Shown: piece after piece, positions 9,069 through 17,810 of the stretch | Layout: the number at the start of each line of letters is the position of its first letter | Numbering within the stretch: the first letter of the stretch is position 1 | From: Kitasatospora azatica KCTC 9699 | GTDB lineage: Bacteria; Actinomycetota; Actinomycetes; Streptomycetales; Streptomycetaceae | Direction of reading: 5' to 3' | Length of the DNA stretch: 64,000 bases | Assembly (NCBI RefSeq): GCF_000744785.1 | Contig: NZ_JQMO01000003.1 | Coordinates: forward strand, 1,364,001 to 1,428,000 | Notes under the pieces: model-generated | What the model was told of the DNA's origin: nothing | The model's input: the letters and a program-made list of their open reading frames with translations, nothing else | The model's database searches: none | Made by a program: the position numbers and the translations under genes

Positions 9069-11120
9069 TCAGGGCCGCGCCGTCGTCAGCCCGACCTCCA
9101 TCTTTTCACTGCTCGCCAGTGCGGTGAGCAGCGCGCGGGCGGCGGCGTCGTTCTGCCGGAAGGCCGGGGCGTTGGTGCGGGGGCGGGCGAAGGCGGCGAA
9201 GGCGCGGCCGTTGGTGTGCGGGCCGAGGGCGAGCCGGCGGGGGTGGCCGGTGCCGCCGGGCTCGAGACCGGGATCGAGGCTGGGGTCGAGGCCGCGATCG
9301 AGGTCGGGGTCGAGGCTGGGGTCGATCAACCGGCCCTCGGCCGGGGTGGTGGTCAGCAGGCCGGAGCGGTGGGTGTGCTCCGGGTCGGCCAGCACCTCCT
9401 CGGCCAGCTCGCCCGACCGCAGCAGGCCGGCCAGCAGCCGGTCCTCGGTGCGCTCCAGGGCGTGCCGCGGCAGGTAGGCCTCGATCAGCGCGGTGGCGAC
9501 CGTGCGGTGACCGGGCAGGCTCGGGCTCTCGGCGACGAAGCTCCCGGTGGCCTCGTCGGTGCCGACCCGCAGGTCGGCGCCGAGGAAACGGACCACCCCG
9601 GCCTCGGCGAGGGCGAGCAGCTCGCGCAGTCGAAAGCCCGGCGGCCCGGAGGCGAGGAAGCTGAAGAAGCCCTGCCACCAGCCGTCCAGCTCCCGGGCGG
9701 TGGAGCGGGCCGTCAGGCGCCCGGCGGCGAGCAGCCGCGGGAGTTGCCCGTAGAGCGAGAGCAGGGCGAGGAAGGCCCCGAGATCCGCACTGAAGGCCGG
9801 GTCGGCGCGGCGGTCGGCGTCGGCGCGGATGTAGTCGCGCAGGTGCCGCTGGAGCTGTTCGGGGTCGGTCAAGCGCAGGCCGGCCAGCGGGTGGTCGAGG
9901 CGCTCGAAGTCCAGCCGGTCGGCCTCGGCGGGCACCGCGCGGGCGACCAGGGCGGCGGTCTCGGGGTGGTACCAGTCGAGCCGGTCGTAGTCGGCGAGGA
10001 ACTGCTCCCAGGGCAGGGCGGTCCGCTCGGGGTGGGCGTGGAAGAGCTCGTGGTAGTAGCCGAAGCCGATCTCCTTGGCCATCAACGGCCAGACGTCCCT
10101 GCGTAGTTCGAGCCGCCCCGGGCGGGCCAGCAGGGCGTCGACCGCGGCCGGACCGAAGAAGCGGGGCAGCGGAGCGGGCGGGCCCTGCAGGGCGTAGCCG
10201 GTCTTGGAGTGGTACGGCACACCGCGCCGCGAACCGACATGGATCACCGGCTCGCGACCGGAGGGGTGGTAGACCTTGGAACCGTCCGGACGGTCCTCGA
10301 AGCGGCCGCCGCGGCCCTCGGTGAGCAGCGTCGTCAGGTCCACGAAGGCCAGCCCGAAGCCGCGCAGGATCAGCCGCTCGCCGGGGGCGACGCCGCTCAG
10401 GTCGGCCTCGGTGGAGAAGGACGGCGGCAGATAGTAGCGGCCGTGCCGGGCGGCGAACGCGGCGGTGGCGGCGTGCTGTCGGTCCGGCACGGAGCCCAGG
10501 TGGCCGAGCGTCAGCACGATCTGATCGACCGTCAGGATCGTGCCGCAGGACAGGGTGACCCGCTGCGGTCCGTCGGGCGGGCCGTCCAGGGCCGAGGCGG
10601 TGTCCCGGTGCACGGTGAGCGTGACCCGTTGCGGCAGTTCGGCCACCGCGCGGCGCAGCACCCAGTCCAGGTAGGCGCTCTGGGCCCGCCGGGTGGGGAA
10701 GTCGGTGGGCGTCAGGGCGGCCAGTTCGGCGGCGGTGACCGGGTCGGTGACCGGCCGGTACGGCGGGTGGGCGCGCTGGTCGGCGGCCCACTCGGCGAGC
10801 GAGGGGCCCGGGCGGACCGGGCCGTCCAGGACCGAGCGCTCGTCGGTGAACATGGTGACGTCCGCGGCCATCGAGTTCATCCGCAGCAGCGGCGACTGTT
10901 CGTGGCGCCAGATCCGGCCGCCGCCGGGCGGGTACGGGTCGATCAGGTGGATGAGCAACTCCTGCTCGGGGGAGAGGAGTTCTTCGGTATTGGCGGCGAT
11001 CCGCTCGAGCAGGCCGGTGCCGCGCGGGCCGGCCCCGACGATCGCGAGTGAGGTGGTCGCCGGGCCGGTCACCGTGCGGTTCGCCGGGCGGGTCGTTGGG
11101 CGTGTCGCCGGGCGGGTCAT
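9069..11120 (-). CDS. FAD/NAD(P)-binding oxidoreductase (NAD_binding_9 type)
   Basis: About 683 residues. ATG 11120 overlaps the permease stop by 4 bases (ATGA), so translation is coupled. An Arg/Pro/Thr-rich N-terminal ~20 residues precede the dinucleotide-binding motif IVGAGPRGTGLLERIA, characteristic of the FAD-NAD(P)-binding family related to N-hydroxylating monooxygenases. Further conserved stretches include PYPPGGGRIWR and LRMNSMAADV. Near the C-terminus (about residues 600-625) is a repetitive acidic insert of the type DPSLDP-DLDR-GLDPSLDP, encoded by degenerate 6-12 bp repeats near 9262-9327. Its place between an amino-acid permease and a molybdoenzyme, opposite a flavin monooxygenase and an acetyltransferase, suggests oxidation of the imported compound. 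Confidence 0.8.
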   Translation of the reverse strand: MTRPATRPTTRPANRTVTGPATTSLAIVGAGPRGTGLLERIAANTEELLSPEQELLIHLIDPYPPGGGRIWRHEQSPLLRMNSMAADVTMFTDERSVLDGPVRPGPSLAEWAADQRAHPPYRPVTDPVTAAELAALTPTDFPTRRAQSAYLDWVLRRAVAELPQRVTLTVHRDTASALDGPPDGPQRVTLSCGTILTVDQIVLTLGHLGSVPDRQHAATAAFAARHGRYYLPPSFSTEADLSGVAPGERLILRGFGLAFVDLTTLLTEGRGGRFEDRPDGSKVYHPSGREPVIHVGSRRGVPYHSKTGYALQGPPAPLPRFFGPAAVDALLARPGRLELRRDVWPLMAKEIGFGYYHELFHAHPERTALPWEQFLADYDRLDWYHPETAALVARAVPAEADRLDFERLDHPLAGLRLTDPEQLQRHLRDYIRADADRRADPAFSADLGAFLALLSLYGQLPRLLAAGRLTARSTARELDGWWQGFFSFLASGPPGFRLRELLALAEAGVVRFLGADLRVGTDEATGSFVAESPSLPGHRTVATALIEAYLPRHALERTEDRLLAGLLRSGELAEEVLADPEHTHRSGLLTTTPAEGRLIDPSLDPDLDRGLDPSLDPGLEPGGTGHPRRLALGPHTNGRAFAAFARPRTNAPAFRQNDAAARALLTALASSEKMEVGLTTARP

Positions 11121-12127
11121 CGGGCGTCCACCCGCTCGCGCAGCCGGGCCAGGCCGGCCCGGGCCTGCCGCAGCGGGCCCGGCGTCGGGGTTCCCCGGCC
11201 GGAGCCGCGGGCGAAGTGGCGTTCCAGGTAGTACTGGCCGATCGAGAGCAGGCTGGTCAGCAGCAGGTACCAGAGGGTGGCGACCAGCAGCAGCGGGATG
11301 ATCTGGTAGGTCTGGTTGTAGATCAACTGCACCGAGTAGAGCAGGTCCTGGACCGCCAGCACGCTGACGATGCTGGTGCCCTTGAGCAGTGCCACCAGCG
11401 AGTTGGCGGCGGTCGGCACGATCGAGCGCATCGCCTGCGGCAGCACGATCCGGCGCAGCACCCGCAGCCGTCCCAGGCCCAGCGACTGCGCGGCCTCCAG
11501 CTGCCCCTGGTCGACCGAGAGGATCCCGCCGCGCACCACCTCGGCCGCGAAACCCGCCTCCAGCAGGGTGAGTCCGATCACCGAGGTGAGCACCGGGCCG
11601 AACAGGTTGACCGTCCGCACGGTGAGGAACTCCGGGCCGAACGGGATGCCCAGGCCCAGCGTCGGGTAGAGCGCGCCGATGTTGAACCAGAGCAGCAGCT
11701 GGACCAGCGGCGGGATCGACCGGAACAGCCAGACATAGGCCCAACTCAGGGTGCGCAGCAGCAGGTTGCCCCAGATCCGGGCGGCCGCCAGCAGGGTGCC
11801 GAGGGCGAAGCCGAGCAGCATGGTGGCGGCGGTCAGCCAGAGCGTCAGGGTCAGCCCGTGCAGCACCGCGCCGGTGGTCAGGTAGTCGCCGACCACGCCC
11901 CACTGGAAACGCGGGTTGCGGACCAGCGAGTTGACCACCATGGCCAGTGCCAGCAGGGCGAGCGCGGTGCTCAGCCACTGGCCGGGGTGCCGGCGGCGGA
12001 CGATCGGCAGGTCGGCGGCAGCATCGGCGGACCCGGCGGTGGGCGCCGCGGTAGGCGCGGCGGGCGCGGCGGGCGGAACGCGATCGTGGACGGGAACGGC
12101 GGGGCGGACCTCGGGAGAGGTGGCCAT
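11117..12127 (-). CDS. Polar amino acid ABC transporter permease
   Basis: About 336 residues from ATG 12127, chosen because GGAG lies 8 bases upstream; an in-frame start at 12166 lacks one. A ~45-residue Ala/Pro-rich N-terminus precedes five or so helices and the HisM/GlnP family EAA loop: [24 protein letters not shown]. It is closely related to the permease at 15173-16042 but diverges from it in orientation. There is no ATPase on this side, so it probably shares the one at 16039-16806. The stop overlaps the FAD oxidoreductase start. Confidence 0.9.
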   Translation of the reverse strand: MATSPEVRPAVPVHDRVPPAAPAAPTAAPTAGSADAAADLPIVRRRHPGQWLSTALALLALAMVVNSLVRNPRFQWGVVGDYLTTGAVLHGLTLTLWLTAATMLLGFALGTLLAAARIWGNLLLRTLSWAYVWLFRSIPPLVQLLLWFNIGALYPTLGLGIPFGPEFLTVRTVNLFGPVLTSVIGLTLLEAGFAAEVVRGGILSVDQGQLEAAQSLGLGRLRVLRRIVLPQAMRSIVPTAANSLVALLKGTSIVSVLAVQDLLYSVQLIYNQTYQIIPLLLVATLWYLLLTSLLSIGQYYLERHFARGSGRGTPTPGPLRQARAGLARLRERVDAR

Positions 12128-12628
12128 CAGGGGAGCTCCAGTGCGGGCAGGCGGGACTGGTGGCAATCCGCCATCACACGCGGGCCGCGTCCCTCAACGC
12201 GGCGGCACTGCTCTCGCTCCGTCACGATCGTACGTCGAGTGCCCGGTTCTGGACAGTGGTTGACGAATTCCACCATTCGCTGCTCAACTGGGGCTCATGA
12301 ACGCCGCGCAGCCTCTGGTCACTCGCGACCACATCGACTTCGGTCGGGTGTGGTCCGCGGCCTGTCTGGGCTGATCCGGCGACGGGCCGTCCGATCGGCC
12401 CCGCTTCCCAAGTCATGGACTTCGGAGCCTCCTCCCTCGGTGCCCCGTAGCGGGCCGGGACCCTGCCGTCGCTGACCCTCGCGCTCTCGCGCCAGCCATC
12501 ACGCGCACTCGCTCTGCTCTCCCGCACTGCTCTCTCGCTCTGCCCCTTTCGCCGTACCCCGGCGCCCGTTCGGCGCGCCCTGGGGTCCCTCGGTCGTGCC
12601 ACGAAACTGATCTGAGAGGTCGTCAGCC
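12128..12628 (+). promoter_or_regulatory. Divergent control region with attenuator-type leader
   Basis: This 501-bp gap separates the permease and monooxygenase genes. A possible -35 TTGACG (12260-12265) lies ahead of the 25-codon leader ORF at 12297. The 250 bases between the leader stop and the monooxygenase ATG are pyrimidine-rich and carry no other gene I can support. Long leaders with a Cys-containing peptide precede many actinobacterial sulfur genes, so control by cysteine supply during leader translation is likely. Confidence 0.5.
12297..12374 (+). CDS. Cysteine-containing leader peptide of sulfur operon
   Basis: A 25-codon ORF from ATG 12297 to TGA 12374 encodes a peptide with core LVTRDHIDFGRVWSAACLG. 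This matches the pattern of actinobacterial putative leader peptides found upstream of sulfur-assimilation genes: a hydrophobic start, an R-x-H-[IV]-D motif, R-V, then a Cys near the end. A GGGGC stretch precedes the ATG. In such leaders ribosome stalling or slow decoding at the Cys codon is thought to couple sulfur status to downstream expression. The ORF is short, so the identification rests on motif and position. Confidence 0.7.
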   Translation: MNAAQPLVTRDHIDFGRVWSAACLG

Positions 12629-13771
12629 ATGCCCGTCGAGTTCCTCGGTATCGCCGCCACCAGCGACGCCTCGGAGACCACCGCCCGGTCCACCACCGCC
12701 TTCGACCGCGACTACACCCTGCGGCTCGGCCGCGCCCACGAGGAGCACGGCTGGGACCGGGTGCTCTTCGCCTACGGCTCGGGCTCGCCGGACCCGGCGC
12801 CGGCCGCCGCCTTCCTGGCCTCCCACCTGGAGAAGCTGCAGATCCTGCTGGCGCACCGCCCGAACGTCTCCTCCCCGACCTTCGCCGCCAAGACCTTCGC
12901 CACCCTGGACCGGATCAGCCAGGGCCGGCTCACCGTGCACTTCATCACCGGCGGCAGCGACCGCGAGCAGCAGCGCGAGGGCGACTTCCTGACCAAGGAC
13001 CAGCGCTACGACCGGACCCGGGAGTACATCCGGATCGTCAAGCAGGCCTGGACCAGCCAGGAGCGCTTCGACCACGAGGGCGAGTACTACCGCTTCAACG
13101 ACTTCGTCGCGGACGTCTTCCCGGTCCAGCAGCCGCGCCCGGGCGTCTCGTTCGGCGGCTCCTCGGAGGCGGCCTACGCGGCCGGCGGCGCCGAGGCGGA
13201 CATCTACTGCCTCTGGGGCGAGCCGCTGGCCGAGACCGCGGCGCAGATCGAACGGGTCAAGCAGGCCGCGGCGGCCGCCGGACGCACCACCCCGCCGCGG
13301 ATCCAGGTGGCGTTCCGGCCGATCATCGCGCCCACCGAGGAGCTGGCCTGGGAGAAGGCGCACCGCACGGTGGAGGCGATCCGGGCCCGGCGCGGCGACG
13401 CCGTCGGCACCGCCGGGGCCGCGACGCCCGAGAACGTCGGCTCGCAGCGCCTGATCGCGATCGCCGAGGCCGGCGAGCGCTACGACCGGGCGCTGTGGAC
13501 CCCGACCGCGGCCGCCACCGGCGGCGCCGGCAACTCCAACGCCCTGGTCGGCACCCCGGAGACGGTCGCCGCGGCGCTGCTCGACTACTACGACCTGGGC
13601 GTGGACATCCTCTCCGCGCGCGGCTACCACCTGCTGGACGACGCGATCGACTTCGGCCGCTACGTGATCCCGCTGGTCCGTGCCGAGGTGGCCCGCCGGG
13701 ACGCCGAGCAGGCCCGCAAGGCGGCCGACGCCGAACGCGACCGGCACCAGCTGATCGCGGTGCAGGCGTGA
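12629..13771 (+). CDS. LLM-class flavin-dependent monooxygenase (SsuD-like)
   Basis: A 380-residue luciferase-like monooxygenase of the alkanesulfonate monooxygenase type. Visible conserved stretches are ERHxx-like RAHEEHGWDRVLFAYG, AHRPNVSSPTFAAKTFATLD, RLTVHFITGG and KDQRYDRTREY, as in SsuD and related FMNH2-dependent enzymes that split C-S or oxidise S-containing substrates with O2. The reduced flavin must come from a separate reductase, not seen here. A GAGAGG ribosome site precedes ATG 12629. Its stop overlaps the acetyltransferase start (GTGA). The six-gene run from here to 17790 is a likely operon. Confidence 0.9.
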   Translation: MPVEFLGIAATSDASETTARSTTAFDRDYTLRLGRAHEEHGWDRVLFAYGSGSPDPAPAAAFLASHLEKLQILLAHRPNVSSPTFAAKTFATLDRISQGRLTVHFITGGSDREQQREGDFLTKDQRYDRTREYIRIVKQAWTSQERFDHEGEYYRFNDFVADVFPVQQPRPGVSFGGSSEAAYAAGGAEADIYCLWGEPLAETAAQIERVKQAAAAAGRTTPPRIQVAFRPIIAPTEELAWEKAHRTVEAIRARRGDAVGTAGAATPENVGSQRLIAIAEAGERYDRALWTPTAAATGGAGNSNALVGTPETVAAALLDYYDLGVDILSARGYHLLDDAIDFGRYVIPLVRAEVARRDAEQARKAADAERDRHQLIAVQA

Positions 13772-14256
13772 GCGTCCTGACCATCCGCCAGGTCGAGGCC
13801 GACCACCCGCTGGCCGAGCCGCTGGTGCGCGAGCTGACCGAGGAGTACCTGACCCGCTACGGCGAGGGCGCGCACGCCGAGATGAGCCGCTACCCGGTGG
13901 CCGAGTTCGCCCCGCCGGGCGGCCTGCTGCTGCTCCTGCTGGAGGACGGCGAGCCGGTGGCGGGCGGCGCGTTCCGCCGCTACGACGAGCGGACGGCCGA
14001 GCTCAAGCGGATGTGGACGCACTCCGGGCACCGCCGGCGCGGCCTGGCCCGCCGGGTGCTCGCCGAGCTGGAGCTGCGCGCCCTCGACGCCGGCTACCAG
14101 CGGATCCACCTGACCACCGGACCGCGCCAGCCCGAGGCCAAGGGCCTCTACCTGGCCGCCGGCTACACGCCCCTGTTCGACCTCGCCGCGGACCCGCTCA
14201 CCATCGGTCCGCTGCCGTTCGAGAAGGCCCTGAACCGAAAGGCACCGAGCTCGTGA
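13768..14256 (+). CDS. GNAT-family N-acetyltransferase
   Basis: A 162-residue protein starting at GTG 13768, which overlaps the monooxygenase stop by 4 bases. It has the GNAT fold signature: strand beta-4 ELKRMWTHSGH followed by the acetyl-CoA pyrophosphate loop HRRRGLARRVLAELE, then TGPRQPEAKGLYLAAGY. Within this operon the natural proposal is N-acetylation of an imported S-modified cysteine before oxidation, as SnaA does in the Bacillus subtilis S-(2-succino)cysteine pathway. The substrate is not shown by the sequence. Confidence 0.85.
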   Translation: MSVLTIRQVEADHPLAEPLVRELTEEYLTRYGEGAHAEMSRYPVAEFAPPGGLLLLLLEDGEPVAGGAFRRYDERTAELKRMWTHSGHRRRGLARRVLAELELRALDAGYQRIHLTTGPRQPEAKGLYLAAGYTPLFDLAADPLTIGPLPFEKALNRKAPSS

Positions 14257-15173
14257 GACCCCTCAAGACCCTCGCCGCGGCCCTGCTACCAGCTCTGGCC
14301 CTGACCGCGTGCGGGTCCTCGGGTGCACCGGTGAAGGCCGCCCAGGGCGTGGACCCGCAGCGCGACGTGGTCTCCCAGGAGCACAAGGTCGACGCGATCG
14401 CCGCGCTGCTGCCCGCGGAGGTCCGCGCGGCGGGCAGCATCAAGGTGGGCGCCGCCGTCGGCACCCCGCCGACCGCGTACTACCCGGACCCGGCCACCAA
14501 GAAGCCGGCCGGCCTGGACGTGGACTTCACCGACGCCGTGGCCAAGGTGCTCGGCCTGACCGTGACCCGCGAGGACGCCGCCTTCGAGACCATCCTGCCC
14601 GCCCTGGGCAGCGGCAAGTACGACCTGGGCACCGGCAACTTCGGGGTCACCACGGCCCGGCTGAAGACCATCGACTTCGTCACCTACATCGACGACGGTC
14701 AGGGCTTCGCGGTGAAGAAGGACAACACCACCCTGGGCACCGTCACCGACCTGGTCCAGCTCTGCGGCCTGACCATCGGCACCGGCACCGGCACCACCTT
14801 CGAGAGCACGCTGAACGCCAGGAAGAACGTCTGCACCGACGCCGGAAAGAAGCCGTACACCGTGCAGTCCTTCTCGGAGAACGCCGCGATCCTGACCAGC
14901 CTGCAGCAGGGCCGGGTCGACGCCGTCATGTCGACCATCAACGGCCTGCGCTACCAGGCCGCCCAGCCGGCCGCCGGCACCCGGTTCCTCGGCGAGTTCC
15001 ACCGCCTGGACGTCGGCTTCGCCTTCAAGAAGGGCACCCCGCTGGCACCCGCCTTCCAGGCCGCGGTCAACCAGCTGATCAAGGACGGGACGTACCAGCG
15101 GATCCTGGAGAAGTGGGGGACCACCGGGTCGGCCGTCCCGCAGTCCCAGATCAGCCCGCCCGAGCACAGCTGA
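14253..15173 (+). CDS. Amino acid ABC transporter substrate-binding lipoprotein 1
   Basis: A 306-residue family 3 (polar amino acid) binding protein. GTG 14253 overlaps the acetyltransferase stop by 4 bases. A short signal peptide ends in the lipobox LALTAC, so the mature protein would be lipid-anchored. The body has typical motifs: [16 protein letters not shown], the [14 protein letters not shown] hinge and the C-terminal [16 protein letters not shown] pair of Cys residues inside the domain (in LCGLTIG and NVCTDAGK) may form a disulfide. It works with the two permeases and one ATPase nearby. Confidence 0.9.
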   Translation: MRPLKTLAAALLPALALTACGSSGAPVKAAQGVDPQRDVVSQEHKVDAIAALLPAEVRAAGSIKVGAAVGTPPTAYYPDPATKKPAGLDVDFTDAVAKVLGLTVTREDAAFETILPALGSGKYDLGTGNFGVTTARLKTIDFVTYIDDGQGFAVKKDNTTLGTVTDLVQLCGLTIGTGTGTTFESTLNARKNVCTDAGKKPYTVQSFSENAAILTSLQQGRVDAVMSTINGLRYQAAQPAAGTRFLGEFHRLDVGFAFKKGTPLAPAFQAAVNQLIKDGTYQRILEKWGTTGSAVPQSQISPPEHS

Positions 15174-16042
15174 TGGCGGCCACCGAGGTGCGGGCGACCA
15201 GGCCCGCCGACGACCTGGCCGAGCTGCCCGTGGTCCCCGCCCGGCACCCCGGGCGCTGGCTGGCCGGGCTGGCAGCCCTGCTGGTGGTCGCCCAGTTCGT
15301 CCACGGCCTGGCCACCAACCCCGGCTGGGAGTGGCAGACCTTCGCCCGCTACCTGTTCACCGACACCATCCTCAAGTCGGTCGGCATCACCCTCGAACTC
15401 ACCGCCTACGGCACCGTGCTGGGCTTCGCGATCGGCATCCTGGTGGCCTTCCTGCGGCTCTCCGGCAGCCGGATCCTGCAGAGCATCGCCTGGACCTACA
15501 TCTGGGCCTTCCGCTCGATCCCGCTGATCGTCCAGCTGGTCTTCTGGTTCAACATCTCCTACCTCTACCAACACCTGGCGCTGGGCGTGCCGTTCGGCCC
15601 CGAGCTGTGGTCCTTCAAGACCATCGACGTGCTCAGCGCGCAGGGCGCGGCGGTGCTGGGCCTGGCGCTGTACCAGAGTGCCTACGCCGCCGAGGTGGTG
15701 CGGGCCGGGGTGATCGCCATCGACGCCGGGCAGTTCGAGGCGGCCGCCGCGCTGGGCATCCCGTGGCTGCGGCAGGTCCGCCGGATCGTGCTGCCGCAGG
15801 CCATGCGCTCGATCCTGCCGAACGCCGGCAACCAGGTGATCGCGCTGCTCAAGATGACCTCGGTGGTCTACGTGATGGCGATCGGCGAACTCTTCTACCA
15901 GGTCCAGGTGGTGTACGGGCGCAACGGCCGGGTGGTGCCGCTGCTGATGGTGGCCACCGTCTGGTACATCGCGCTGACCACCGTCCTGTCCGTCCTCCAG
16001 TACTACGTGGAACGGCACTTCAGCCGAAGGGGCAAGGCATGA
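15173..16042 (+). CDS. Polar amino acid ABC transporter permease
   Basis: A 289-residue HisM/GlnP-type permease. ATG 15173 overlaps the preceding stop by one base (TGATG), and its own stop overlaps the ATPase start by 4 bases. The EAA loop reads [24 protein letters not shown]. It is clearly paralogous to the minus-strand permease at 11117-12127 (shared [15 protein letters not shown], VPFGPE and [12 protein letters not shown] segments), so the two may form a heterodimeric channel. Confidence 0.92.
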   Translation: MAATEVRATRPADDLAELPVVPARHPGRWLAGLAALLVVAQFVHGLATNPGWEWQTFARYLFTDTILKSVGITLELTAYGTVLGFAIGILVAFLRLSGSRILQSIAWTYIWAFRSIPLIVQLVFWFNISYLYQHLALGVPFGPELWSFKTIDVLSAQGAAVLGLALYQSAYAAEVVRAGVIAIDAGQFEAAAALGIPWLRQVRRIVLPQAMRSILPNAGNQVIALLKMTSVVYVMAIGELFYQVQVVYGRNGRVVPLLMVATVWYIALTTVLSVLQYYVERHFSRRGKA

Positions 16043-16806
16043 GCGGCGACGTGATGATCGAGATCCGGGGCGTGCACAAGAGCTTCGGTGAGCTCGAGGT
16101 GCTGCGCGGGGTGGACCTGCGGGTGCCGGCCGGCTCGGTCACGGTGATCCTCGGCCCGTCCGGCTCCGGCAAGTCGACGCTGCTGCGCAGCATCAACCAC
16201 CTGGAGCGGCTGGACCGGGGGATCGTGGCGATCGACGGCGAGCTGATCGGCTACCGGCGGGTCGGCGACCGGCTGCACGAGCTGCGCGAACGGGAGGTGC
16301 TGCGCCAGCGCACCCACATCGGCTTCGTCTTCCAGAACTTCAACCTCTTCCCGCACCTGACCGTGCTGGAGAACATCACCGAGGCGCCGATCAGCGCGCT
16401 CGGCCGGCCCAGGGCCGAGGCCCGGGAGCTGGCCCGGGAACTGCTGGCCCGGGTCGGCCTGGCCGACAAGGCCGAGTCCTACCCGCGCCGGCTCTCCGGC
16501 GGCCAGCAGCAGCGGGTGGCGATCGCCCGGGCGCTGGCCCTGGAGCCCAAGGTGCTGCTCTTCGACGAGCCGACCTCGGCGCTCGACCCCGAGCTGGTCG
16601 GCGAGGTGCTCGACGTGATCAAGGACCTGGCCCACTCGGGCACCACGATGATCGTGGTCACCCATGAGATCGGCTTCGCCCGCGAGGTGGCCGACACCGT
16701 GGTCTTCATGGACGGCGGTGTGGTGGTCGAGCAGGGCCCGCCGCAGGCCGTGCTGGACCACCCGCAGCACCAGCGCACCCGCGCGTTCCTCTCCAAAGTC
16801 CTCTGA
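16039..16806 (+). CDS. Polar amino acid ABC transporter ATP-binding protein
   Basis: A 255-residue ABC ATPase with Walker [11 protein letters not shown]-loop [11 protein letters not shown], signature LSGGQQQR, Walker B VLLFDEP and the switch histidine in VVTHE. It is the only ATPase in the cluster and presumably energises both permeases. ATG 16039 overlaps the permease stop. Confidence 0.95.
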   Translation: MSGDVMIEIRGVHKSFGELEVLRGVDLRVPAGSVTVILGPSGSGKSTLLRSINHLERLDRGIVAIDGELIGYRRVGDRLHELREREVLRQRTHIGFVFQNFNLFPHLTVLENITEAPISALGRPRAEARELARELLARVGLADKAESYPRRLSGGQQQRVAIARALALEPKVLLFDEPTSALDPELVGEVLDVIKDLAHSGTTMIVVTHEIGFAREVADTVVFMDGGVVVEQGPPQAVLDHPQHQRTRAFLSKVL

Positions 16807-16839
16807 CGTCCTCTGATGCCCTCCCGTAAGGAGCCCGTT

Positions 16840-17790
16840 GTGACCGCCACCCGCCGACTGCTGCTCGCCGCCCTGGCCGCCACCACACTGGCCGGCTGCG
16901 CGAGCGCCACCGCCGACCCGCAGCCCAGGGCCGCGCCGTCCGGGATCAACCTGACGCCGGATCAGCACCGGCTCACCACGCCGAAGGTGGACTCGATAGC
17001 CGCGCTGGTCCCCGACGGGGTGCGCAGCAGAGGCACCCTCCAGGTGGTCGACTCGCTCGGCACCGTGCCGCCGCTGGACTTCTACGCCACCGACGACAAG
17101 ACCATCATCGGCGCCGAACCCGACCTGGCCTCCCTGGTCGCCGACGTGCTCGGCCTCAAGGTCCAGTTCAACCCGGAGAGCTGGGAGAACGTCTTCGTCG
17201 GCCTGGACAGCGGCAAGTACGACGTGGGCTTCACCAACATCACCGTCACCGAGGCCCGCAAGGAGAAGTACGACTTCGCCACCTACCGGCTGGACAACCT
17301 CGGCTTCGAGGCCAGGAAGGGCAGCGGCTGGAAGGTCACCGGCCCCGAGGACGTGGCCGGCCGGACCATCGGCGTCTCCTCCGGCACCAACCAGGAGAAG
17401 CTGCTGCTCGCCTGGAGCGACCAGGACGTCAAGGCCGGCCTCAAGCCGGTGGACGTGAAGTACTACCAGAACTCCGCCGACCACTACCTGGCACTCGGCT
17501 CGGGCCGGATCGACGCCTGGCTCGGCCCCAACCCGACCACCGCCTTCCACGCCGCGCAGACCGGCCAGACCGAGATCGTCGGCACCTACTCGGGCGCCGG
17601 CAAGGACGTCCAGGGCAAGATCGCCGCCACCGTGAAGAAGGGCAACCCGCTGAACACCGCGGTCAACGCGGCGCTCAACGAGATCATCAAGAACGGCACC
17701 TACGCCCAGGTGCTGCAGTGCTGGGGGCTGTCCAACGAGGCGGTGCCGGGCTCGGAGATCAACCCGCCGGGGCTGCCGAAGACGAATTGA
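16840..17790 (+). CDS. Amino acid ABC transporter substrate-binding lipoprotein 2
   Basis: A 316-residue family 3 binding protein. The start GTG 16840 is preferred over ATG 16816 because AAGGAG lies just upstream with normal spacing and it puts the signal peptide (TATRRLLLAALAATTLAGC) at the N-terminus. The lipobox is LAGC. The body shows GLDSGKYDVGFTNITVTEAR and a C-terminal IIKNGTYAQVLQCWG. It shares the [24 protein letters not shown] segment with binding protein 1, so the two are paralogues that may recognise related ligands. Confidence 0.9.
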   Translation: MTATRRLLLAALAATTLAGCASATADPQPRAAPSGINLTPDQHRLTTPKVDSIAALVPDGVRSRGTLQVVDSLGTVPPLDFYATDDKTIIGAEPDLASLVADVLGLKVQFNPESWENVFVGLDSGKYDVGFTNITVTEARKEKYDFATYRLDNLGFEARKGSGWKVTGPEDVAGRTIGVSSGTNQEKLLLAWSDQDVKAGLKPVDVKYYQNSADHYLALGSGRIDAWLGPNPTTAFHAAQTGQTEIVGTYSGAGKDVQGKIAATVKKGNPLNTAVNAALNEIIKNGTYAQVLQCWGLSNEAVPGSEINPPGLPKTN

Positions 17791-17797
17791 CGCCCGA

Positions 17798-17803
17798 TAG
17801 GCT
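17798..17803 (+). promoter_or_regulatory. Leaderless -10 element of the pseudokinase gene
   Basis: TAGGCT at 17798-17803 is followed by exactly 7 bases and then ATG 17811; no ribosome site precedes the ATG. The same TAGGCT-N7-start layout occurs before 28154 and 28655. Confidence 0.5.
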
Positions 17804-17810
17804 GGCCGCC

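Noticed and set aside
12222..12602. Minus-strand 126-codon ORF in the divergent control region
   Set aside because: Arg/Ala-rich translation, no ribosome site, and it lies across the leader region of the monooxygenase operon.
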